Positions 55,653-64,000 of a stretch of 64,000 bases of DNA are shown here, in pieces. Each line of letters opens with the position of its first letter. The stretch's first letter is position 1. This DNA is from Cyclaneusma minus. Lineage: Eukaryota > Ascomycota > Leotiomycetes > Marthamycetales > Marthamycetaceae. The notes under the pieces are model-generated. The model worked only from the letters and a program-made list of their open reading frames with translations. It was not told the origin of the DNA and searched no databases. The stretch spans positions 248,001-312,000 of the forward strand of contig JAKZHN010000029.1 of assembly GCA_037179335.1 (NCBI GenBank), written 5' to 3'. Position numbers and translations under genes: made by a program.

Positions 55653-58000
55653 TGTGTCTGACGGTCAATTCGAAGAGTAGGGCGCGAGGAACAGATCCGC
55701 TCGCGACGATTGCGAACGCTGTGGAGGCAGCTTCGAAGCTGCGGCCTCGGCTGAGGGACGATTCGCAGCGGCAGACTCGAGCCTGCTTCGGGGTTGTTGT
55801 CAATATCAGCAAAGCTTGGTCGAGCAAAGCATAGCAGGTCGCCTTGCGCAAACGTGGGTCCAGGGGAGGTGCGGCTCAGTGTTTGCGGCGTTGTCAACCA
55901 GGCGCTGTGTCGGTCAGGTTAGTAAAGCCTTGCGCCGTGGGATTCGGCCAGAATTGGCGTATGTACTCACACTCGCTGCTCCAAATCAAATTTGGCACCG
56001 GATCAGCTGAGCGAAGCAGTGTTGTTGTGAGGCGGCGCTCGTGGTAGGGAGCACAGGCCGGCGGACAGTCCCAGGAGAGTAGTGGGTCAAGTCACGAGGC
56101 TATGATGTCGTGGCTGGGCTGGAGCGATGGTGTATCACGGGTCCCCTTCACTTCGACTTTCGAAACTTGGAGACGGAGTGGTGAGGTCGTCGTCGTCCCC
56201 CAGCATTAATGGCCTGGGTTTACGGTTTAGCATCCCGTTTCTACAGTAGGACCGCGGTTACATCGAATGAGCTCGCGCTAGCCTCCCCGCTCCCATTAAG
56301 ACCCCCTCGGTAATTATCCACACTGCCAAGAACGCTATGCCTTGTCATAATAGATTTAACAACTAGAAATATTTTTAATAGGTAAAAATATTTTTAAAAA
56401 AAAGCCTGAAAACGCTTTAAAATTTTCAAAATGGTGTTAATTACCGGGTGTTTTTTAATAAATCGATTTCTTTTGGTATTTGGAGTATAAAATCATATTG
56501 TCAAAAAATTTGAAGCTGTGGCTTGCTAAAAGTAGCGTGTACTTATAAATACATATACATGTAGCCGGCCGGGGTCGCTATAAGGCACGAATTATTACGG
56601 TACCTGGCGCCGGGCGCCTGCTAATCTGGTTCGCCCGTGAATCCTGCCTGGACGTCATTTGTTTCAGCAAAAAACATAGTTACATGATTCACAAACACCC
56701 CCACTTTGTACTTTGCTCAATTTAATCCTCGAAACATTGGCAGCTCGCGTCGAGGAGCAGGGCTCAAGTTGAGCAAAGATGCGAATAGTGGCCTTGAGTA
56801 TGCTTCCCAAACTGTGAAGGTTCCAGTCAATCTGGGAGTTCTTGTTGATACTGTACCAAGTCCCCCCAGTCGCTAAGAGCCTGATGAATGACCCCCACGA
56901 ACTTTCACTTTTTGTTATGTGTTGGAAATCGATGTCGGCTATGTTGACAGCTAAGTACTAGTCAGACCAATCGATGAAGACTCAGAAAGGCAATGACAAC
57001 GACGTGCGATTTGATATATAATTTCGGGGGTTTTAAGGGGTTCCCTAAAGTTATGTGAGTTTGATAGAGTTTCAGTTCTGTGGTTTCATCTCCTATAGTT
57101 TATACGGGCTGTCCAAATTCCAAAATCTGGGCTTCGTTTTGACTTTCTTCCATAATCCATTTCTTACCGTCGCCCGTTTCTGTCGTTCTCTATGAGACCT
57201 ACGGCTATGTGCAGATAGTATCCTGACCTTCTGAAAATACTCATCTTTGCTTCGTCTCTCTGAAGGCCAAAGGATGAAGATAGCGGAAGATCAAGTGGCT
57301 CCCCTGGAAGAGAAAGCATTGAACGAAGAGCTACGATTGAGATGGGTAGATGAAGATGGCAAAAAGTATTGAAAGCAGAGGATAGTCCAGTTGCTTGACC
57401 CTCACTTTTTGGAGCCATCAAGGGCGCGATCGGGACTTCATTTACGTAAATGTAGTCAACGAGAGTTTGGAGGGCGCAGCACGCAGCGACGCTTCTCGCG
57501 CTCAATATGGCAGGCACGATCAAGCGGATTTTCTCCAAGATCTCGCCACTCGCCAAAGGAGGACCGAAAAGGCGCAGCGACAAGGAGGATACTCGCACTC
57601 GAACAGAGACCGAAGCACAATCTATTCTTCACCACAAACGGCTGATCAGCACAATCGCTATGTGTCTTGCCTGCTGGGGAGTCGACGACGTCTACGTCGA
57701 GGAGGACACGAACAGAAGCAGGAGGCGCAGGTCGCAGCAGGTGACCACAGTCTGGAATGGCTCGCGATTCGTTACCGTAAGCTCCCATTTTCTTCTTCAC
57801 CTTTTTCCCGAACTTTGGTGCGCGATCCAGTTCGACGTGTGCCCCCGCGCTTAGACGAAGTCCTCTCGTCGCTGCACCTGCCCTCGGAGGAGGCAGCACT
57901 TCCACCCATCTCGCAACACTGCCGCTCTCGCAACCTCCACAACCTCCTCCAAAACCTCCACTCCTACCGCGCCACTCCTTCTCCGACATCCACTGCAGCC
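55653..58000. other. Intergenic region, about 2.3 kb, upstream of the GQWV gene
   Basis: It holds the B56 promoter (left), an AT-rich stretch at 56340-56560 and, from about 57500, sequence that may be 5' UTR or missed N-terminal coding sequence of the GQWV gene. A 350-codon frame from 57395 covers it without any ATG before 58001. A separate ATG frame at 57507 (MAGTIKRIFSKISPLAKGGP) lies in another phase, and an excellent intron (57779-57829, GTAAGC..GATCCAG) falls within it. Confidence 0.4.
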
Positions 58001-59010
58001 ATGAATTTCCAGCCTCAAGTTCCCGATACCAGCAATGGTCCCTTCGTCCACCACTTTACAAACGCTGCTCCCGCTCAAACGCCTCAGGGCCATTGGGTCG
58101 TGGAGCCAGAGGCGCCAGCCCCGCAAGGCCACTGGGTCATCGAACCTCAGCCAGCGCCAGCCCCGCAAGGCCACTGGGTCATCGAACCTCAGCCAGCGCC
58201 TGCTCCTCAAGGTCAATGGGTCCTAGAACCTGAGCCAGCGCCTGCTCCTCAAGGTCAATGGGTCCTAGAACCTGAGCCAGCTCGAGCTCCTCAAGGTCAA
58301 TGGGTCCTGGAACCAGTGCCTGCGCCTACTCCCACGCCCAAGGGCAGATGGGTTTTCCAGAAGGTCGCCGCCCCAGTGACTGTCAATCCGTTTCCTTTCT
58401 ACTATGCTGCAAGTTCACGCATCGCTACCAATACCAAGGATCGCTAATCGAACTGCGCTAATCCGTCTTGCAATAGGTCCCAGCTGGTGCCACGGTCGTC
58501 ACGAATCAGCCAGCAGCTCAACCTCCGATGAGCGCTCCTGCTGGCAATTCCGGTCAGTGGGTGCTCGAGCCAATTCCATCTCCAGCTCCTGCTGCCAGCA
58601 ACGGCCAGTGGGTTCTTGAGCCGATTCCAGGTGCAGCCCCCGCTGCCAACGGTCAGTGGGTTCTCGAGCCAATTCCAGCTGCGGCCCCTGCTGCCAGCAA
58701 TGGTCAGTGGGTGGTCGAATCCATTCCAGCTGCGGCCCCTGCTGTCAGCAATGGTCAGTGGATGGTCGAACCCATTCCAGGTGCTGGCAATGCCCAGGGT
58801 CCCCCGACCGGCGACATCGACTTCACCAACCACGAGCCTGATGACTTCAAACCAGCTGACGACAACCCGAACCGCTACTACTGGGTTCGCGAACTGGATG
58901 GATCTTGGACTCAGTACAACCGACTCACCATTGACACCGCCCTTGGCGACGTGAGATGGTACATCACGACAGATGGACGTTTCTACGCCGTCCGTCTTCC
59001 TATGAGCTAG
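58001..59010 (+). CDS. GQWVLEP-repeat protein of unknown function
   Basis: Exons 58001-58408 and 58477-59010 give 313 residues. The intron is of the GC-AG type (GCAAGT..CAATAG); the only nearby GT would break the frame. Both exons are made mostly of tandem units: about six PAPAPQGQWVLEPE-type units of 14-16 residues in exon 1, and five NGQWVLEPIPAAAPAAS-type units in exon 2, so the repeat family spans the intron. The C-terminus, after a short acidic linker, is a compact Trp/Tyr-rich module (YYWVRELDGSWTQYNRLTID, then RWYITTDGRFYAVRLP) that looks folded. No signal peptide or membrane segment from ATG 58001. The true N-terminus may lie further upstream if a frameshift or missed exon is present in 57500-58000. 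I do not recognise the family. Confidence 0.7.
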
Positions 59011-59308
59011 GCACTGGTCTGAAACCAAGCAAGTGAGTATTTATGCCCCGGTTTGGGCCCATTCTCATGAAGCTAATCGTCTTGATGTAGGTTTGACACG
59101 AATTTGTCGTCTGGAATCTTTCGTCCTTCATTGGCATTGGCGTTGGCTCTTTGAGCTCGGCACCGGTCTGATGCCATGCAAGTGAGTATTTATGCTCTTG
59201 TTTGGACCCTTTATCATGAAGCTAATTGCCCGGATGTAGGTCCGATACGAATTCGTCGTCCGGAACCTTTCGTCCTTCACTGGCGTTGGTGTTAGCGTTG
59301 ACTCTTTG
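59011..59308 (+). repeat. 149-bp tandem duplication containing a UTR intron
   Basis: Two adjoining copies (59011-59159 and 59160-59308) follow the stop codon of the GQWV gene. Each contains a 58-bp intron-like block with GTGAGTATTTATG at its left and GATGTAG at its right (59033-59090 and 59182-59239), and ends with GTTAGCGTTGACTC-like or GGCGTTGGCTCTTTG sequence. Copies differ at scattered bases, so the duplication is not recent. Confidence 0.8.
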
Positions 59309-60042
59309 TCACACGGATCTGAGAGAAAACAGGGAGGACCCAGCACCGTTCTTGGCCTGGAGCTGCTACTAAGCTCTGGCTTCAGCTACGTTGTCAACAG
59401 TCAAGCCAAATCAAGGTCTTCTCGCCTTCTCTCTTCCGGTTTCCGTCTTCCCTTCTTGATTTCTGTTGGCTGGCGTCGGGGTCTCGGATCATGGATGAAG
59501 ACGGCAGACAAGGTGGAACAATTTGCACTCGCTTCAATTTGGGGTTCAAGGACACAGCCCCTGGCCCCTGGCTAGATTCACCAGAACGAGGAGGAATAAA
59601 AATCCAGAAATCAAATGATCAACACATACTTCTAGTCCCTGCATAGTAGCTTTGGCAACCGTGAAAAGCCGACAGATACATTTACATGTACTCGCGAACC
59701 AAGAACAACTCTCGACACACTTCCGAATTCAAGTGATTGAGAGAGTTCCAAGTGACCAGGCTACGTTCAAATAATCAACATTGAAGAGAGATATGTATGC
59801 ACAGGCAATCAGGACGTCCAGCTCTGTTTCGCGCGGACAGACCATATAGCGATCTGAGCTTCACACCCCACATTCACAACGTCCGCGCATTGAACATTTG
59901 ACGAGAGACGACGTCAATCAACATAGAATCCAGACCCAACAACTCTCTCAACAACTGAGCCCTTCCTAACCTCCCAGAATCGTTTCATAAACGCATCAAT
60001 TGCCCTTCATCCCCGTCCTGAACCCTCTCCCATCCGCTCAAA
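59309..60042. other. Intergenic region before the dephospho-CoA kinase gene
   Basis: No gene recognised. The last 100 bp are C-rich with few G, as in many fungal 5' leaders. Confidence 0.5.
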
Positions 60043-60849
60043 ATGCTCATAATCGGCCTCACCGGCTCTATCGCCACAGGCAAATCAACCGTCTCCAGCA
60101 TCCTCTCCTCACCTCCCTACTCACTCCCCATAATCGACGCCGATGTGCTCGCACGTCGTGTCGTCGAGCCCGGCACGCCCGGCTACCGCGCAATCGTTTC
60201 CCACTTCTCCCCTACCACGCTTGACCTCCTACTCCCTCCTTCCAGCAGCGACAGCCCCCTAGGCCGCCCACTCAACCGTCCAGCACTCGGCCGTCGCGTA
60301 TTCGGCGACAGCGAGGAAAGAAAACGAGACAGAGCAGTGCTGAACAAAATCGTGCATCCAGCAGTCCGCAAAGAACTGTACAAAGGGCTAGCGAAAGCAT
60401 ATGTAGCGGGCCATTGGGCAGTGGTGCTGGATGTGCCGCTGCTGTTTGAGAGTGGCATTGATGCTATCTGCGGCATGGTCATGGTAGTGGCTGTTAGCGA
60501 TCCGAAAGTGCAGATTGCGAGGTTGAGAGAGAGGGATCCGCATTTGAGCGAGGAGGATGCGGAGAATAGGGTGAGGAGCCAGGGGGATGTGAGGGTGAAG
60601 GCGAGGAGGGCGGAGGCTAGGGGGAAGAGGGGGGTGGTGGTGTGGAATGATGGGGGGAAGGAGGAGTTGAGACGGGAGCTGGAGAGGGTTATGGAGACGA
60701 TTAGGAGGGGGAGTCCGAGGTGGTGGGCGTTGTTGATGTGGTGTGCTCCGCCGCTGGCGGCTGTGGTGGGCATCTGGGAGGCTGTGAGAGTGTGGATGAT
60801 TAACAGAGAGTGGCAGAGGAGTCAGTTGAGGGAGAAGGCTAAGTTGTGA
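60043..60849 (+). CDS. cab5: Dephospho-CoA kinase
   Basis: Phosphorylates dephospho-CoA at the 3' hydroxyl, the last step of coenzyme A synthesis. Single exon of 268 residues. The P-loop GLTGSIATGKSTVSSIL is followed by IIDADVLARRVVEPGTPGY (the family DAD motif and Arg), LNRPALGRRVFGDSEERK, LNKIVHPAVRKELYKGL, VVLDVPLLFESGIDAICGMV (the VPLLFE motif) and the C-terminal lid VQIARLRERDPHLSEEDAEN. A hydrophobic C-terminal extension (WWALLMWCAPPLAAVVGIW) is a likely membrane anchor, as seen in some fungal and animal homologues, placing it on a mitochondrial or ER membrane. Start is the first ATG directly before the P-loop. Confidence 0.95.
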   Translation: MLIIGLTGSIATGKSTVSSILSSPPYSLPIIDADVLARRVVEPGTPGYRAIVSHFSPTTLDLLLPPSSSDSPLGRPLNRPALGRRVFGDSEERKRDRAVLNKIVHPAVRKELYKGLAKAYVAGHWAVVLDVPLLFESGIDAICGMVMVVAVSDPKVQIARLRERDPHLSEEDAENRVRSQGDVRVKARRAEARGKRGVVVWNDGGKEELRRELERVMETIRRGSPRWWALLMWCAPPLAAVVGIWEAVRVWMINREWQRSQLREKAKL

Positions 60850-61148
60850 GATCGGTAGTACCAATCAGAACCTTCTTTTATGTCATCTTGCCACTTTGTG
60901 CTAGGCCTGAGAGATTGACGTGAGTTAATAATCCTCCAGCGATGACTTTCGGCCAAGTCAGTGCTTGTGCAAGTGCAAGGCCATAATCAGCACGAGACAG
61001 ATGGTAGATTTGCATTTCCACTCCACCCCTCTTTAATGCAAGCCTACCTGTCCCTTAAACCATTATCATCTGCCGTACCAGCTTGAAGTTCAAGTTAGGA
61101 TCACTACCAGTAAATTGTTGAATGGAACTGCAGTCGATGCGGAAGGGT

Positions 61149-61439
61149 TACAGTCATGCGACAAAAGTCTGAATCCCCCTTTAATATTTAAGAATATTTG
61201 CAGTAATTGGAAATAATCCCAGTAATTGGAAATATCCCTAATTATTGGAAATATTTCCAATAATTGGGAATATTTTTAGTAATTGGAAATATCCCCAGTG
61301 ATTGGGAATATTTCAAGTAATTGGAAATATCCCTAGTAATTGGGAATATTCTTAAATATTATAAAGATTTAATACATAGCTAATTACTGCCACACGTTTG
61401 AGACAGGAAGGGGGTTCAGACTTTTGTCGTCCCACTGTA
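61149..61439. mobile_element. Miniature inverted-repeat element, CAGTGGG type, copy 1
   Basis: 291 bp including flanking TA. The left end TACAGTCATGCGACAAAAGT and the complement of the right end TACAGTGGGACGACAAAAGT match closely and continue as CTGAAYCCCC. CAGTGGG ends with a TA target duplication suit non-autonomous Tc1/mariner elements of fungi. The interior is a run of about 17-bp units near AGTAATTGGAAATATCCC. Confidence 0.8.
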
Positions 61440-61934
61440 GCTTTGAGTCGATACGAAGGAAAGACACAGTGCACCCGAACCGACAGCTTTTCCATTGTTC
61501 CGCCCCTTGAGAGGTGTCGAGTTGGAATATCACAAGTGGTAATCCCCACCCTCAAATAAAATCCTATAGACATAAAAAACACATTCCCAGGCATCTCAAA
61601 GTTGGCAGAAGTCAGACAAAAAAAAATCAAACAGAAAAAAAATAAAAAATCAGGACTCGTGTGTACACGAGAGGATGCCCTTTCCTAGGATTATCAAGAG
61701 GCGAGACCAACCTGAGTCCCTACAGTCGAGTGCACGATACATTGCACACACCAATATGCTAGCAGTTTGCTGCCAACTGAGCCATTGCTGCTCACTTATC
61801 TACATACGATAATCGGTTGCAGATTGAGGCTTATAAGGCAACCTTTTTCCAAAGTTCGCTTGGGATGGACCTCGATGTCTCTTGGTTTCTTCCCAGCTCC
61901 ATACTCACCGAAACTCTTGATCTCCTCGATATTG

Positions 61935-61966
61935 TACAGTGGGGACGAAAGAAGTCTGAACGCCCC
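61935..61966 (+). mobile_element. Solo CAGTGGG-type element end
   Basis: TACAGTGGGGACGAAAGAAG then TCTGAACGCCCC resembles the left ends of the neighbouring elements. No matching right end was found; the next element starts about 45 bp later, so it may be a truncated copy. Confidence 0.55.
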
Positions 61967-62008
61967 GTCCCCCGCCCACAACCTCCTGAGATCAGCACAT
62001 GGCAGTAG

Positions 62009-62215
62009 TACAGTGGGAGGAAAAAAGTCTGAATACAGTCCATAGTCTCCAAATAATTGTAAATATCCCAAATAATCAGGAATATCCCTAACAACTTGGA
62101 ATATTCCAAAGCATTGGGAATATTCCTAATTACTGGGAATATTCCTGGTTATTTAGAATATTCGCAATCCAGCTGAGACTGTAGGCCGTATTCAGACTTT
62201 TTTCCACCCACTGTA
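62009..62215. mobile_element. Miniature inverted-repeat element, CAGTGGG type, copy 2
   Basis: 207 bp including flanking TA. The 28-bp ends differ at one position: left TACAGTGGGAGGAAAAAAGT and complement of right TACAGTGGGTGGAAAAAAGT, both followed by CTGAATAC. The interior holds about 17-bp units near AATTGGGAATATTCC, related to those in copy 1. No coding capacity. Confidence 0.88.
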
Positions 62216-62465
62216 ACAGCTGAATAACATGTTTATTTGCAAGTCATTGGATTTATTCTAGACAACTGATGATACACTCAATCACTGTGATATTCTTAAT
62301 CATTGTGAACACTTCTAATCAAGTGATGAAAGAAATCAGTGGCATTGTTAGTCAGGTCGCGCAGAAAAAACGCTTTCTTTTTATTACTGCTCGCGCTGTG
62401 GCTTTTCATCGTCATAGCCAAATTGCTCTAGTCACTTCTGAGGTCTCTGCTGTCGACGACCATTG

Positions 62466-64000
62466 TTAATGTACATTCATTTGCATTTCGTTACATGCTT
62501 TACCCCACCCTTCCCAATCGAAATCTTCAGGCGGCTCCCATTCCAGCATTTCCGAGAAAGTTGTTGGCGGAGGCTCCTCGCCTGGAGGCAGTTGCACCCT
62601 CGGAGGAATTGGCTCAACTGGATGAAGCGGCTCACTTGGAGGAAGCGGCTCACTCGGAGGAAGCGGCTCACTCGGAGGAAGCGGCTCAGTCTGAGGAATT
62701 GGCTCAGTCTGAGGAAGCGGCTCACTTGGAGGAAGCGGCTCACTTGGATGAAGCGGCTCACTCGGAGGAAGCGGCTCAGTCTGAGGAATTGGCTCAGTCT
62801 GAGGAAGCGGCTCACTTGGAGGAAGCGGCTCACTTGGATGAAGCGGCTCAGTCTGAGGAATTGGCTCATTCTGAGGAAGCGGCTCACTTGGAGGAAGCGG
62901 CTCAGTCTGGGGAATTGGCTCAGTCTGAGGAAGCGGCTCACTTGGAGGAAGCGGCTCACTCGGAGGAAGCGGCTCACTCGGAGGAAGCGGCTCAGTCTGA
63001 GGAATTGGCTCAGTCTGAGGAAGCGGCTCACTCGGAGGAAGCGGCTCAGTCTGAGGAATTGGCTCAGTCGGAGGTAGCGGCTCAGTCTGAGGGAGGTGCA
63101 CGATTAGAGTAAGTTCCCACAGTCCTTCGAGCGTTTGCAGCGCTCCTGGGTCAGAGACCTGACAACCGCGCTGCTTCGTGGTATCTGGAAACGTCGGATT
63201 CTTCGGCGATTTCGGAATGCCAAATTGCGCCTCCATTGCCGCCATTTCTGTTCCTGCCAGACCCCAAATATTTCTAAGTCGGTCCGGGGAATACGTTCCT
63301 ACTGGATCATGTCCAGTGCTCAAGTCAGTGTGCGGCAATCCATTGAGCGGCGGCTCTACCATCGGAACTCCATGCTTGATCCGGTGCTGCTTGTAATGGT
63401 GTAATATGTCTGCGGCTGCCGTCTGCCGACATCGTACCTCGAAGTTTCTCATGGCAGGGATGAACTTTTTCTTGTTACCATAGTGGTTATTACCATACTG
63501 GTTATGGTACCACCACAACCAATGATTCCGCAACTGCACCGTGCGTTCCTTCAGCTGAGAGATCACCACAGCATCCATCGCCAATTCCGAATCGCAGATC
63601 TTCTGCATCTGTCCCCACCAGTATGAGGGTTCATAGAGCGGTTGGGGTCTACATGCAGGTCTATATGCCACCCAAGTCTGCAGCACGATGCCCATAGCGG
63701 TAACTTGCATCTTCGTCTGCTGTTCGCCTGGAATCTCATCCCATTTCATCTCTTTCGTCAAGGACTCACACACTCTCGGAAATTGTGTGTAAAAGAAATG
63801 GAAGAACGGCTCATCATTCCGAGGAATCACAAGGACGGTATCCAGCACCTTACCCACGGGTGGGAGGGGTGGCAGCGATTGAGGCGCCGCTTCTTGTGTG
63901 TTTGACTGCGAAAGCAGGCCCGCTTGTCCGGCCGGTGAACTTGTCGAAACAGTTGGTGAGTAATGTGTGCTCTGTGGCTGTTGATTCACATCATTGATCT
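62466..64000 (-). CDS. Protein with hexapeptide minisatellite, 5' partial
   Basis: At least 510 residues; the frame is open to the window edge, so the start lies beyond 64000. The N-terminal half looks globular and Trp/His-rich (PFFHFFYTQFPRVCESL, WVAYRPACRPQPLYEPSYWW, NHWLWWYHNQYGNNHYG). The C-terminal half, about 160 residues, is a tandem array of six-residue units PLPPSE and PIPQTE encoded by an 18-bp minisatellite (about 62600-63095), then a short acidic tail (MLEWEPPEDFDWEGWGK). All frames are open across the repeat. Single exon as far as seen. No domain recognised. Repeat-rich Pro proteins of this sort are often surface-exposed, but no signal peptide can be tested here. Confidence 0.6.
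   Translation of the reverse strand, partial: INDVNQQPQSTHYSPTVSTSSPAGQAGLLSQSNTQEAAPQSLPPLPPVGKVLDTVLVIPRNDEPFFHFFYTQFPRVCESLTKEMKWDEIPGEQQTKMQVTAMGIVLQTWVAYRPACRPQPLYEPSYWWGQMQKICDSELAMDAVVISQLKERTVQLRNHWLWWYHNQYGNNHYGNKKKFIPAMRNFEVRCRQTAAADILHHYKQHRIKHGVPMVEPPLNGLPHTDLSTGHDPVGTYSPDRLRNIWGLAGTEMAAMEAQFGIPKSPKNPTFPDTTKQRGCQVSDPGALQTLEGLWELTLIVHLPQTEPLPPTEPIPQTEPLPPSEPLPQTEPIPQTEPLPPSEPLPPSEPLPPSEPLPQTEPIPQTEPLPPSEPLPQNEPIPQTEPLHPSEPLPPSEPLPQTEPIPQTEPLPPSEPLHPSEPLPPSEPLPQTEPIPQTEPLPPSEPLPPSEPLPPSEPLHPVEPIPPRVQLPPGEEPPPTTFSEMLEWEPPEDFDWEGWGKACNEMQMNVH
62600..63095. repeat. 18-bp coding minisatellite
   Basis: Roughly 27 units of an 18-bp repeat of the form GGCTCANTYKGAGGAAKY. Variants (GGAAGCGGCTCACTCGGA, GGAATTGGCTCAGTCTGA) are arranged in a higher-order pattern of four to six units that itself repeats, indicating expansion by unequal exchange of multi-unit blocks. 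Confidence 0.85.

Larger units (their letters stand above)
60850..62465. other. Interval with Tc1/mariner-style miniature elements
   Basis: About 1.6 kb without a gene. It contains two paired-end elements and one solo end, described separately. Short open frames here are repeat by-products. Confidence 0.6.

Noticed and set aside
62463..63112. Long plus-strand frames (Leu/Arg- or Glu/Ala-rich) over the minisatellite
   Set aside because: Six open frames are expected from an 18-bp repeat without stops; the minus frame alone extends into a globular region.

Overview
The window is nuclear DNA of a filamentous ascomycete (Pezizomycotina); a dothideomycete is my best guess but is not proven. The reasons are short introns (about 45-110 nt, many with CTGAC/CTAAC branch sites), compact and often divergent gene pairs, a TTAGGG telomere-type repeat, and fungal families such as GT69 cap-type mannosyltransferase, a rhodopsin-like (PTH11-type) membrane protein, secreted GH1, and KDM5 with a JmjN-ARID-PHD-JmjC layout. 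I rebuilt the exons by hand from splice signals. Every complete spliced model listed sums to a whole number of codons. No transcript data were available.

Layout. 0-6 kb: 3' part of nucleoside diphosphate kinase, a BTB-domain gene, and a broken fragment of cytosolic arginyl-tRNA synthetase. 6.7-15.2 kb: a KDM5-type histone H3K4 demethylase, divergent from the SLX1 endonuclease subunit. 15.2-25.1 kb is gene-poor. It holds a secreted protein, a rhodopsin-like membrane protein, AT-rich repeat debris and many copies of a tiny inverted-repeat element. 25-39 kb: secreted carboxylesterase, LanC-like protein, Gtr1/Rag GTPase, a repeat cluster with an assembly gap, Sdh3, and secreted GH1. 39.5-60.9 kb is a dense housekeeping block: a small acidic protein, TAF6, thymidylate kinase, GTP cyclohydrolase I, TAF11, GT69 mannosyltransferase, METTL25-like methyltransferase, Tlg1-type SNARE, PP2A B56 subunit, a GQWV-repeat protein and dephospho-CoA kinase. 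60.9-64 kb: two or three Tc1/mariner-style miniature elements and a protein with an 18-bp coding minisatellite that runs off the window.

Functional themes are transcription and chromatin (KDM5, TAF6, TAF11), nucleotide and cofactor supply (NDK, Cdc8, GTP cyclohydrolase I, dephospho-CoA kinase), nutrient signalling and trafficking (Gtr1, PP2A-B56, Tlg1), and secretion or cell surface (esterase, GH1, GT69). These look like ordinary fungal neighbourhoods rather than one pathway; I see no secondary-metabolite cluster.

The most unusual content is a family of about 70-100 bp foldback elements. Each is bounded by inverted copies of a 16-17 bp end close to TCGACGTGCAACAAAAC around a conserved core containing ATTGGCTNGCT. 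Around ten paired copies and several solo ends lie only between genes, at 15.6-17.8, 24.0-24.95 and 32.6-32.9 kb. At two of these sites a pair of elements brackets a GTCCGTC-type minisatellite.
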